The position numbers and the translations under genes were made by a program. The notes under the pieces are model-generated. The model did no database searches and was not told the origin of the DNA. It worked only from the letters and a program-made list of their open reading frames with translations. From Mesaphorura yosii (lineage: Eukaryota > Arthropoda > Collembola > Poduromorpha > Tullbergiidae), in contig WIXG01000145.1 in the NCBI GenBank assembly GCA_009869945.1, positions 62,001 through 126,000 on the forward strand: a DNA stretch of 64,000 nt, given 5' to 3'. This document shows positions 20,633 to 32,700 of this stretch, piece by piece. The stretch's first letter is position 1, and each line of letters begins with the position of its first letter.

Positions 20633-22232
20633 GCTATCAGCTGCGGGACTATTGCCATCAATTATTAAGTAAGTTAAATCGAATTTCCCTTCAGAAGTTG
20701 CCCTTATTTTACACACTTTCGTGATGGCAAATTGCGTGGTATGAAGTTACACGGATAATCTCAATCAAATCTAATACGCATAAATTCGAGAATACACTTT
20801 CTCCAGCGCAAAGTTAATGGACGCTAGTAAATTTTGTCGAAAAACTTTGCTCCAGCGCTTTACCGTTTACTGAACAGTTATCACTATGACTAATGATAAT
20901 TAGTACGAGTCTTTAAACCAGTGAACTACAGACCATGAAAGTACGAATTATTGCGATTGTGAAAGTATGAATTCGGATCCTGGATTGACGACTCGAACGC
21001 GTCGAATCCGAAACTCTAAAGCATTCAATCTGCCTCGGCTTAAGCCAAGAGCCACTTCTTCCATTCCACACGAACTCGACAACGTAATCGTTGGTCTGCT
21101 GTTTTCTGCACATGGAAACTGGGTGGGAAAAATCCATAATGTACAAGTGCTGCTGCTCTTGGTGTTAGCATGAGTGTTGAATTTGCAGTGTTTTGGAACT
21201 TGCACTTGGATACTCCGCTGGAACACTACATTTATTACAGTCGTGGCTGTGCATTGCTGGTTCTGGCTGCCTGCGACGCGCACTTTGTCTGTCACCATTG
21301 CTTCACATCACGATAATCTCACATCAAGCATGCACATTTCAGATTAATCATAATCAAGGTCCTCTTCGTCGTTTCCTTATTCTTTACATGCACTCTTACG
21401 AAACTGCGAAGTGACTGCTGGAAGTTATTGATGCCCGTCCAGATACACTTGATGTGAGTTCTTATTAAATTGCAATGTCAGCGATATGTCTTCGTGCTGA
21501 CTCGGAATAAACACAACGTCCTGGCACTGGCGAAAGATGCCAGGTTCCGGGCAAAGTGCATTGCATTTTTTAGTAGAATGTTTTAGCTCTGCTGGTACCC
21601 TAAATTCGTCATGGTTGGTTGTTCAGTTGTTGACAACCTTTCATCTTTCAAAATATGCGATAATATAGCATATAAGTTCATAGTACGTTGCAAAATTACA
21701 AGATGCAGAACAGAGCTCGAAAACAGTTGAAGCTCAGGCCAGGAAAACGCACCTGCTCCGAAAGTTTTGTCTTCAATTTTTATTTCGAAGGCAATGTGTG
21801 AAAATAGTGACGGTCTCAATTTGAAAAAATGCGCGTGCATCGCCGGTTCAAAGTCTAAGCCGGCAAAATTCTTGAATCTAACCAAAATGCGGCTTTCATA
21901 GAAGTAGCAGCGAGTCAGCCCAGCGTATGGTGCGGGTAAAGTTTCTTAAAATGTGTTCCAGAATTTCAGATAACTGTTTTACACTGTACATTTGGCCAGC
22001 AATGCCACGACCTTTCTGTGGCCGGACGACTCCAAGGGTACTTTTACCTTGACAATGAATCCAGCCAAATGTTGCTGCAATACCCTGGACGAACCTTTGG
22101 ACCCTCCGCATCCGCTGTGAATTTATCCAGTAAGACGTGGCATCAGCTTTGCTAGTGTTAGAGGGCTTTGGTTTAGTAGTACCTCCTTTATTTCCAAATC
22201 TCAGTTGATACTTCAGCTTGGGTATTCCTGCA
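20633..22232. other. intergenic interval between divergent genes
   Basis: Separates AMP deaminase (minus) from the plus-strand gene at 22233, so it should contain both promoters. Two adjacent minus-strand open frames (22111-21896 and 21885-21583, 71 and 100 codons) have fairly protein-like composition but no homology or splice support, so I do not call them genes. Confidence 0.4.
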
Positions 22233-23685
22233 ATGACTTTCTACATGAAATTTGCGTTCCTGCTAATCGAAGAAAACTCCCCTGAACCAGACCCATCTAC
22301 TAACGTGAAGAACGAAATGCCTGACTTCGGTACAAGTCCCCACGAAACAGAAGAAATGGTTAGCAAGCTGGGCAAATTGCTCATGGTAAGAGACTGAGCT
22401 TTTAGCACTGCTCTTACGACACGACTTGCACTGGTTCTTCAATTTCCAGGCAAAAATCCGGGCACATAGTAGCTTTGAACCAGATTTGCTTACAACAGAG
22501 GAAATTCTCAAGCGGGACAGCAAACCACTGGCACCAATCATGTATCGCATTGCTACAGAAAAGTTCATAAACACGAGCAAGGCGAAATTTAAAATCATCG
22601 AGTGCCGTAACTCCACGAAACTTGTCGCTGATTGGAAGCCCCGCGTTCCGGACTTGCTCATGTCCTCGGGGCATCAGGTAAATTCACTTCTCAATTGGTC
22701 TACTCGCCAGATGACAGGGATATGGGAGTTCTAATTACAAAATCGATTGAAGAAATATAAAAGCTGGGAATCAATTCGTATTTTGTAATTTGATTAATGT
22801 TTTTGCACGTTGCTTGAACATGAGCAGGTCGTCGTGGTTGAGCTGAAAGAATTGTTTTCCACTTGCAACGATTTCGCTTATGCAATTTTGCGGAAGGTTA
22901 AGTATAATTGGTAAGCTAAAGAAATAAGTAAACATAATTCCTTACGTTTGACTCTGAATTCCACTGAATTCTTATAATTTCAGGAGAATTCGTCTGCCAA
23001 TAAGCTTCTTTTACCCTGACGATGTTTGCTCTGTTCAAAGCACCTCCGACGGAAACCTTCTTCTTGTCACACCATCGTAAGAAATTCGTACATTCGTGCT
23101 GCAATGCAAACAGTTGTATTACAATTTAAATGTGTACGTACATATAATTACAGAATGCCCGACAGTGAAGTGAAGCTTCCTGATGGAATCAAGAAAACGC
23201 TCCAGTACAATATTTTGATGATGCTGAGAGCCAGTTGCGAGTCTGCGATGGAAAATCATCTCCTCATGCGTGACTTGGGAGTTGGAACGTTTGACATGAC
23301 ACTCGACGGAGTCGCATCCATTCGAGATGTTTACCGCAGTCTTCAGGAACGGGTGCGTGATGGAAAGGGTTTTTCTCTGGGCACGACTCCAATACACGAC
23401 AGTGAACTTTACATGCTCTCACCTGCCGGAGATACAATCATGGCGGCCGAGGCTTTGCTGAGCGAATTCAAAAATGAAACAAAAACAACGGGGAATGGGA
23501 GTGGTGAACTTGTCCCTAATTACGAAGAAATTGCGAATGCTCAGGGAGACTCCTGTCAACGTGCACACCGAGACCTGGATGATTTGGACAAGTTGGCCGA
23601 CTTTGTGTCTAAAGTTACCGAGTCAGGCTCAAATCTCCCGAGTCAAACTATCGATCCCGATATGCTGACTGAATCCAGAAATTAA
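22233..23685 (+). CDS. unrecognised five-exon protein with alpha-crystallin-like stretch
   Basis: Exons 22233-22385, 22450-22677, 22828-22901, 22984-23076, 23154-23685 join with matching phases to 360 codons including the stop (359 residues). I do not recognise the whole protein. After PDLLMSSGHQVVVVELKELF, the part spliced from exons 3 and 4 reads RKVKRIRLPISFFYPDDV and then STSDGNLLLVTPSMPD. This resembles the end of small heat-shock protein alpha-crystallin domains (arginine-rich strand, RxxLP, DxxxVxSxLSxDGVLxVxAP), but the middle strands are short or missing. The rest is mixed helical (ILMMLRASCESAMENHLLMR), ending in a polar acidic tail. No signal peptide or membrane span is clear. The start is uncertain: an acceptor at 22216 would allow earlier exons (LGIPAMTFYMKF). 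Function is not assigned. Confidence 0.72.
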
Positions 23686-23814
23686 AATGCAAAGATCGAC
23701 ATTGACCGCTACTTTTATCTTTCTACAGAAAAATATACCACGCAGAAGGGTTACCAATTATCTTAACTAAAGTACTAATTTCTACTAACGGATAGATAGA
23801 TTTCGGAGTACTAG

Positions 23815-23820
23815 AATAAA
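23815..23820 (+). terminator. poly(A) signal of the 22233-23685 gene
   Basis: AATAAA lies 130 bp after the plus-strand stop codon and only about 75 bp before the stop of the opposite gene at 23894, so these genes are tightly convergent. Confidence 0.5.
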
Positions 23821-23893
23821 ATCAACGTAACTACTCTGCTACAATTAAATTCTTTCACTCGAAATCGACTATGATACTCTTCTTTTTGCTGCC

Positions 23894-26792
23894 TTAACTC
23901 AAATTGAAGAAATCATCCAAGTCCGAGTCGTTCGTTTCCTTGAGGTCGTTTTCAGTAACGAAGTTCGTGGTGTCCGACGTCATTCCAGGCATTTGGCTGG
24001 AGTACGGTGCATAAGGAGATTCCATATCACTGCCCGATTTCTGTGGGTTCTGCTTCTTCTCGCCTGATTTCGTTTTGGTGGCAGACTCTGATAATTCCGA
24101 TTCCTCGGAGTCTTCATAGTTCAACTTTATGCGGATGCGACTGCTTCTGTTGTTGGCAGTGGTATTGCCCTTCTTCTCCTTCGCAGATTCGGGTTCTTTG
24201 TTGTCCTTGTCCTTTTCTTCGCCGTCGGAATCATTCCAGAAATCGTCCTTTAATTCCACTGCATTGTGCCGGCTCATTCCTCCGTCTCCATTTCCATTTC
24301 CAAGAAAGCTTTCATTCGCTTGAGATTTTCTGTGAAATACAAATTGACGATATTATGACTGGAATGCGGATGCATTCATTTGACTACGAATTTGCAAGAA
24401 TTTGCGTCTCAAAGCTCAAACATAAAAAATCTACTGAATTTGAATTCTGAATTGAATACAAAACTTACGAAGAAAATTAAATCTACATTTACAGCACAAA
24501 GTTGTACCAATAATTTTAAATATACGTTCTTTACGTACGCGTCGAATGGTTGGTTTTCTGGATCCATTGAGAGCAAATTAAGCACGTTATTGGCATTCCC
24601 TTCAATAGGGAATTCATTTTCTTGGTCTGGATTCATTTCCTCATCCATTCTTCGGCCCAGGCCCTGGCCCAGTGCAGTGTCTTCTCCTTCAATCGTTCTT
24701 CGAGCATCGACATCAATGTCAGAACCAGTTGCGAGCAATTCCTTAGTGAATATTGTGTGTAACTCCGCTTCCTAGAACACACGTACAGGAACATTCTTAC
24801 GGAGAAAACTCTCGAGAATTCGGAATACGTGCATTTCATTTTTGTCTGTAACCTTATTTTCCTCGTCGTCATCTGCTGCGGGTCTGTGCGCCTCCAGCCC
24901 CAGTCTCAAAACATTGTCAGCATCTAGAATTTCTTCATTGCGATCTTCATTAAAGACATCTTCGGTGTTACGTGTTCTGTTTATGACTTCCTGCATTTCC
25001 TCGAACTCGGCCTCGACTTCATCGCCGTTTTCATCCTCATCCTGCTGTTCTTCGTTTTCTGCAACTGCTTCGGTAATGTTTACCAGCTCCGACTCATCTC
25101 GAGCGAGGGACTCTGGTGTTTTAATATTCGAATCCATCATGATGCTTTCACCGGCAGCGCTTGTTTGCGTATTATCATCCTCATTATCATCTGCTTGATG
25201 GCCGGGCACCTGTCTTCGGATTCGCACGACTCCATCTGGATGAATGTCGGCTACTTCAGTGTCATTCACAGTCTGTGTCCCAGGTCCGTCGAGTATCTCC
25301 AGAGACGTTGCACCAGCAGCATCTGCTGCCCCACCAACATTGCTATGATCGTCTCCTAGTAGATTAACGTCTTTCTCCTTGCCCTTGGCGAGTAAATCGA
25401 AAGATGTTGTTGTGTTCGTGTGAGTCGACGGGAAAGTTGTATAACTGGAATCAGAACTCAAATTAACGACAGATGCAGCTGCCTTGTTGTTGGGATCCTT
25501 CGCTTTCACAACGGAGGAAGACACAATTTCACTTGTTTCATCATCGTCGCTAAGTGCTGGAGCTGGAGGATAGGAAGGATTTGCGTTTGATGTTGACTGA
25601 TGCGATGCACGAGCAGGAAACACGTCCACATTATCTTCTGACTCTGTTGTACTTGACGAATCTACGAAATGATGAAGCTTGGTTGACTTTGCCTCCATGT
25701 CTTCCCCGTCCGTGCTTTTATTCCGCTTGTCAACCAATTTGTCTGCCATGTCGCGGTCTTGATTGTCTTTGATCTCGTTTTCTTTTGCGGGCAAAACATC
25801 TTCTACTTGGAGTACGTGCATCGGTTCAATGATCGCCCTGCTCGTGTTCGCCTTATTGAACTCATTGAACTGATCTCGCATTGCGAAAGTCTGCAAAAGA
25901 TTAGTTGTTGTATCGCCATGATTGTCGTTTGTCCAATCATCGTTATTGTTGGTGTTGGTGTTGGGATTGATTCGATTGATATTGTTTTGGTACTCGCCCA
26001 AATTTACGTTATCATTTGCAACGTTGTCTCGAACGTCGTCTGTAAATGTTATTCTGCGTCTAATCGACGAATGTTTCGACTCAAGATCATCGTGCTTATT
26101 CGCTGGAGTTTTTGGCTTCTTATCGGAAGTCGATGCGGCCTTAACGGGTCCAGTGATGATGGTGTTCACTCCAGTCGTTCTTAATTCAGGTACATTTTGT
26201 CTGGAGTACTTCCTTGTACCTTCTACGTCGGCGTTGGAGTACGGTCCACTGATCCCGACGTGTTTATACAGCAATTGCATCGGACGATATTTCCTTATCA
26301 GTGCCTCGTGCTCCCTCTATCAAAACATTCCCAATGTTTGAGTTAGTTGAAAGTTTCTTAAAGTGGTTAATAAATAATGCAGTCGCAGTGCAATGCATGG
26401 TGAAAGTTTTCTACACTTACTCGTATAATGTCAAGCTTTCTTTGCCGTTCCAGTCCAACAGACGTGAAATTCCTTTCAATTTCCTGGATTTTAGCCAGAA
26501 TCATTTGATTTCTCATTTTGCGTGCTTGCTCTTGCGCGTCTGTCCTGCTGGTGCTTGTGCTCGTGGCGTAAAACAAATCACTCGCCGTATTTCCAATGCG
26601 ATTTCGATCGGAATAAAGTGATACTGAAGGTCCGCCATGTCCGTTCGTTGTGGTTGTTACTGCTGTTGCCGCTGTGGCTGGTCGAATAGATCTCAGCTTT
26701 TCTAATTCCAGTTCAAGGTTGAAACTATCGTCAGGATCGTCGTTTATGAAGCTGTGGCCGTGACTTTGGCTTAGACTTTGAATTTGTGCCAT
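23894..26792 (-). CDS. unrecognised ~850-residue acidic low-complexity protein
   Basis: Exons in transcript order: 26792-26421, 26316-24801, 24767-24539, 24329-23894; total 2553 nt, 850 residues, phases consistent. The start MAQIQSLSQSHGHSFINDD is the first ATG of its frame. The N-terminal ~170 residues carry two charged helical stretches likely to form coiled coil (ELELEKLRSI; then RKMRNQMILAKIQEIERNF and ERQRKLDIIRREHEALIRKY). A ~330-residue Asn/Asp/Thr/Ser-rich region follows, then an acidic Glu-rich stretch, a hydrophobic-patterned helix (EMHVFRILESF), and a Lys/Glu/Ser-rich tail ending in DLDDFFNLS. No catalytic motif is seen, and I do not recognise the family. The junction between exons 2 and 3 is unusual: without splicing, a TAG at 24774-24772 interrupts the frame. 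Confidence 0.75.
24768..24800 (-). other. candidate 33-nt intron removing an in-frame TAG
   Basis: On the minus strand the coding frame reads FRILESFLRKNVPVRVF and then TAG, yet in the same frame the next codons (EAELHTIFTKELL) continue as convincing protein. A gtaaga donor at 24800 and an ag ending at 24768 have matching phase 1 and delete the TAG. The alternative, gtacgt to ctag, would be only 15 nt. Confidence 0.45.
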
Positions 26793-29700
26793 ATTTCAAT
26801 ATTTGATTTCGATGCGAATTTGATAAAATGATTATTTATTCACATGCATGACTTGCGAACTTCTCAAATCTCAAGGAAAGCCAATTCTAAGGCGAGCTGA
26901 GATGCCTTGAACCATGGGAGTCCTTGAAAATGAGTAAATCTGTGTTTAGATACAATACAAATTGATTACGCTTATGAGTTAGAAACTGCCCTTTGTTTTG
27001 CATATCCAGCCCCAGAGGTGGTACATGAACCTGGCGATCATGAAGCGGAATTGCTCGGATTACCGTGCAGGCGCCAAGCATTTGGGACCGGATAGAAATT
27101 TAGCGAATACGTGATCTGGGAGCAAATTGCGTGCAAGCAATTCTGTACCAAAATGTGCGCCTTACCTCAGTATACTGCAAAGTTCATGTTTCGTGTGCAT
27201 AATTTATGGCCATTTCTTGCCCTGAATTTGAATTTCGCCGAACGTAGATCCCTGAATATTAATATCAATCCGAAATCCTCGCGTCAATTTAAGTCCAAAT
27301 TTCAAACCCGAAACTGCGAAGCTCTGCCTCGGCTCCGAATCCACGTCTTTAGTCTTTGCCAAGGCAAGGCCGGTTAGTTCATAAAAGTGCTAAAGCTTGG
27401 GATTTTCGAAGGATATCGGAATTGCTACGCGAAGGAATTCCGGCCTGGTTGCAGGTTTCTCAGTTTCTAAATATTTCTATGCATGACCATTTCTTGTATC
27501 GTGGCCCGGCTGGACAAAAAAAATAAAGGCCGTATTAGATATACGACGTGCGTCAGCTTTCATGTTTTATGAAGCAATGTGTCATACAACAACACGACGT
27601 GCGATGCGAGGTAATGGAACTTCGAAGGAATATTTCGCCTTGAAAAATGAAGACACCAGAATACTTCCCACCGCCAACAACTGGGCAAGACAACGTTAAT
27701 GTTTCTCGAATGACACGAGATTTCTCGTCTTCTTTTCCCGTTTCTCGAGTCGACTTTCTATGTGGTGGATTTAGGAAACTTTAGCCTGTCCGTCTGAATG
27801 CGAATTTTATTTACTCATCCGTCTCGCCTTATTCCGAGAATGCAGAGGAAGGAAGAATAGGATACGAGTAATCCATTCCGAACATCTATTTTGCATGACA
27901 AGCCATTTTTCGTGCGAATATTAAAAGATCCGCGACGAATGGAGAGGAAAAGTTAAATCGTTAAGTCTGCATTGGCTTACGCATGCTTTTGTTTTTGGGA
28001 TTTTTGGCACTGGCACGGCCTGCCAGCTGCTTCGGCTTTGCTTCTGGCACTTGGTTTAAATTAGAATGCGGCACTGCACTACAATTTGCTATACTTGGAG
28101 TTTCTCACGGTCACTGGCAATATTTTTAGAAAATGAGCCGTCATAAATACCGATTAGGTGATGCTGGCGTAAGACGCGACATTTATTTTCGGATTCGGTG
28201 TGCTAAGGCCTTGATATTTAAATGAATGGTCGACTTCAACTTGACATTGGACCCTGATACTGATAGCGCGGGGCCAATTGCCAAATGCCGCGCCATAAAT
28301 CGAGCTGCACTGTTAACTTATGGCTCACCGCTTGCGAATGGTGGCTTGCAACTTGAAATCCTCAATTGCTTCTGTACTCGCTGCTGAATATTACTCGAGC
28401 CACCGATGCCAGCTGAAGAATAGGTCCAGTGAACAAATCTGAGCAGTGACCAGTTCAAATCACAACCGACGACGTCTGAATTCGGACTGGATTCTTCGTT
28501 GTTGTGTCACTGTGTCAATCCGACCGTGAATCGTACTTCGTTCTTGGTACGGAGAGAATCACATGTTCCCATGTTTATGGATTCCTATGTTTTTAATTCG
28601 AGGCGGAGTTGGCATGGAGACTGGTACCAAATATCATTACGAGAAATTCAGTTGCTTTCCCCTGAATTGAATGCTAGCTATTATTGGCATTCTTGGCATA
28701 CACGGAATGGGATGGGAAGGGATGCACGTGTTTCGAACTTAATTCGTACAAATTGCTCACTTTGTCAATACCGCACCCCAGCTAAGCAGCACCTTAAAAA
28801 TGAGAGTAAGGCAAACACGAACTCTTTATTCTTTCAGGCCGTACAGCCAATTGTAACTTATGCAGAGACAAAGCAGGCGTGACCAAGAACATTTAGCATG
28901 TGACTGAACTGAACCTTGATCCTCAGGTCCTAACCATCTTTATCTTTATTTCGCGTACTTTCAAACTCTCACAAATGTCGTGAACTACAATTCATGCGTT
29001 CTTTGAGAAATTATACCCGACAAGGCTGGAGATTCAAATGCCAGAGGTCTCAATTTTCTATGCCCTCAAGCTCCCGAAAAACATATGAAGCAAGTTACAG
29101 AATTTTAGATAATTGAAAACTTAGAATCACACAACGAAATTTCGCACCAAATTATGCCGATTATAATGGCTGTCTTCTGCGTGGCTCCATGCATGGCTTC
29201 AGGCATGTGGCAATGTGACTTGAATCTTTATGCACGTTTGTACATTTAATTATGTATTCAGTTTACCTGGTTGACAACCAAAAATTTCGCATACAGACGC
29301 AATAGGCTTCAGGTTATCAATATTAATAGGAGCGTCAACATTTCGGAAGCTGGAGTACATTTGCGATTTGCATTTGTATTTTCTTCGTGTCAACATGTCA
29401 TCCTAATGCATTTGTTCGTTGTTGTGTTTTGGTTCAAGAGCAAGAGCAAAGTGACAGTGACATTCCGACGTTGAGCTCACCGTTCACGTTCGAGAGAAAA
29501 ACCATAACATAACATAACATAGAATTACAATCACAATTGAATATCGTAATGGCATAATAGCAAAGGACCTTGCAAAAATACAGTGAAACAACACTTGCGT
29601 GGCATGTACTCTACGCGTAGTCGGCGTAGTGGTGTTGTCTTGCCTTGTAGAACCAGCTCTTGGGCTCTTGTTGGTACCTCATGTATTTACGCGCACGTAA

Positions 29701-32700
29701 TGTTTGTCTGATTTAGTTGAGAATTGAGTTTCATGGAGTGTGGTTCTGTCTCAATTTCTGTCTACATCTGTACACTGTAGATTGGGTACCGCAACACCTC
29801 AAACACTGTTGAATCAAGTTGTACAGTTTTACAATTCTTGCAATTGCAGAGTTGTTTAGCACACGGTTACGGTTAATCAGTGTTCTGAAGTGTCGCGCAT
29901 CGGACAGGCTCAGGCAGTAACGAAGCACCAAGACCGACGAAGTGCGAAGGATCCAATAATCACCAGTCGCCTTGGCCGTCACCGAGCTCGGCTACCGGAT
30001 GCCTGGTAAGTTCTCACAATTAATCCTCATGTGCGTGCGGTGTAGGAGCTTTAGAGGTTATGATGAAGGTTAGATTTGTAATCCTACCTGAGCCCTAACA
30101 TTGTTTCAATATAAACTCTACCGCTAAGACATCAGCAGGCAGGCCATCGATTACGATTGTTCATGAATCTGTGAGTGTATCATTTTACATTGCCACTGTT
30201 ATTATTTAGATTCAGATGCTTTCGGTTTGTACTGTGAGTGCTATTCTAAAAGCTATAACATGGCACGCGGAACGATTCACAGAACAGCAACAGGCAATAC
30301 GAGTGATCAGTGCCAATTGTGAGATTGCGATGCGATTGCAATCACAGACCATCTCTGTCTGTACAAACTAAACGGAAAATGAATATATGAGATGAGAGTA
30401 GTCAGCGTCAATCGGGGCAAATGATGACCTTCACAACACTTTTTTGCCTCTGCAGGAGCAGTTTAGAGTTAAATGGTTATAATTTGCTATTTGAACTCTA
30501 CTATTAATTACACTCGGCTGTATGCAGATGTCACGCAGCGAGAAACACCTCTTGAGTTAAAATGTGTGGAAATGCCAATACAGCGTAAACGGCTTCTGAT
30601 AAGATTTTAAAAGCGAGTGATCATAGGAATTCAATTCATCTAATCCATATAAGCCCAAGCAAATTAGAGCCATGTACTTTGTTGTGGTGCGCGGTTTGTA
30701 GGGATAATCTTTTCGACGATCCTTCGAAGCAGTGAACTCTTGCGTGTGTTGCACAAGATAGACATTTGGTTTGGCTTGATCCTCCTTCCAGGAATCGGGC
30801 ACGGGGCTTATGACTTGACACGCTATTAATGGCCATTAAAGTCGTCATCGCTGTTAGTTTGGGATGTCGTCCATCGGATTTGCTTTCATCAGAATCAAAG
30901 TACTGACCTCCCTTCCAAATTAATCTTTTGACAGACGTTTCACCTTGAAGATTATTATTGCAAAACCACTGCAGCTCAAATCGCGAGCGTACAATCTCTT
31001 GGCTTTGGTCTGGCTCTTGGGTTGTTTTCAATAGATCTCTTAATTAATTGTCTCTTCCATTATCGTGCATGCACATATGTGACAGCGATGGCCAAAAAGG
31101 TGGACTCTACACTCTTATTTTTTCAATGCAATGTCATTTGTCACGTTTTCAGCAACAAAAGGCATCAATACCGTAGTTCAGCGCTAGCACCATGTTTGAG
31201 CTATGAGGCAGACAGTAAATCTGTGCAAATAATAATTGACGCACAGAATCAACATGGACTCGAGGATTGAAGGTCAATCTCAACCCAACTGAGTGTGGCT
31301 GCTGGCTCTCATAAGTACAAAAATATGAAACATGAATCTGGCAACTTGTGTAACAGACGCCCTGCACAGTTTCAGGCGAGCATTTGAAAGCTTTGATGAG
31401 TTGTCAGAAGGATTCTGATTCAAATTCAAGTCGAATGTCGAAATCCTTTTCAAATTTTGGTGGTACATAGCTTTGGTGACTGAGTGACTGATTCCACTCA
31501 ATGCATGAATAGAGAATTGATGAATATGCAGCAAATTATCTTGTCCTCATTTTTAATGTTGGATATTTGTTGGCTAAGACTGCAGTGAGTTGGGTTGAAC
31601 GGCTTAAATGTTGCAAATTGCGTGATGAGCATCATAGCACACGAGTACATATGTTCTTCACCTCATTAGCTCCAAATAATACATCCTAGGAGTACTTTGA
31701 CACATTTCAAAGTCTCATAATCCTACTTCTGCAAATATCTGAAACGGCGGCGGCCATCATGACGATGAGTAAGTTAATCCTTTAGATCTATAAGAAATTC
31801 TGCAGGCTCCAAGTCGCAGCAGTTGGGGTCTCAGCTCCAAATTTTCCAGACTTAGCAACAGTTAATAATATCTTAAGCCATTCCTTGATGAAGAATCGTG
31901 AGATCATGACCGATGAGCGATTAGAGTAAATCAAAATAGACAAATGAAGTTGCACTACCATTTGCCAGGCCATCACTGTTGAGTCAATATGACGTAATCT
32001 TATCATCATCGCATTTCTGTATAGCATTGATCTTATTCTATGCTCTGGTTCACCACGAAGACGAAAGCTTGTAAACTAGTTCCTCTTCATAAAAAGCAGT
32101 CTGCAAACTTTGGACACCTAAACCGGTCGTGGTGCAGATTTGCAGATGCTTCTGGAGATAAGGAAGTATTAATTGGATCCATTAATGACGGTAGATAAAT
32201 TATAAAGATCAAGAACGCCAGAACAAGAGTGCAAAACGGAAGTAAGTTTCCTCAATGCCCGTTCAATGTCTTGCCGTTAATAATTGATCGTTTTTACCTT
32301 GGATTAATTGCAAGTTGTTATTTGTATATGTAGCTTTGTGCTTCAGTTCCTTTGTATGATGGGGTCACCATCACGTATAACAAATATTTTATTCGTTTCA
32401 AGGCTAAAGCGCCAAAAGACCAAAACTTGCATTCGCTTCGCATTGTCCACGTATGCTTCATAATTTATATATAAGCATGGCATGACAGTTGGAGTTGAAC
32501 ACGGGCGAGAATTTTAAACGCAGACCACGGCAGGCAGGCCAAAGTAAAGATGTAAAGATGAAGCAATTGAAGTTTTGCATTTTGGACTTGAGTGCACAAA
32601 AACTTTTACATGCTATTCACTTGATTACGTATTTATGGCGAGAAAATTGACGTTTTATGAAGAATGGCGGCCTTGGACAGTTTATAAATGCCAGGATGAG

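Noticed and set aside
24772..26280. Treating the TAG at 24774-24772 as the true end of the acidic protein
   Set aside because: Frame-consistent, protein-like sequence continues on the far side, and two further exons join with correct phases to a natural stop, so a longer protein is the better model.
28499..28882. 127-codon plus-strand open frame
   Set aside because: No ATG at its start, no familiar motif and no splice partners. It is within chance expectation for this much sequence.
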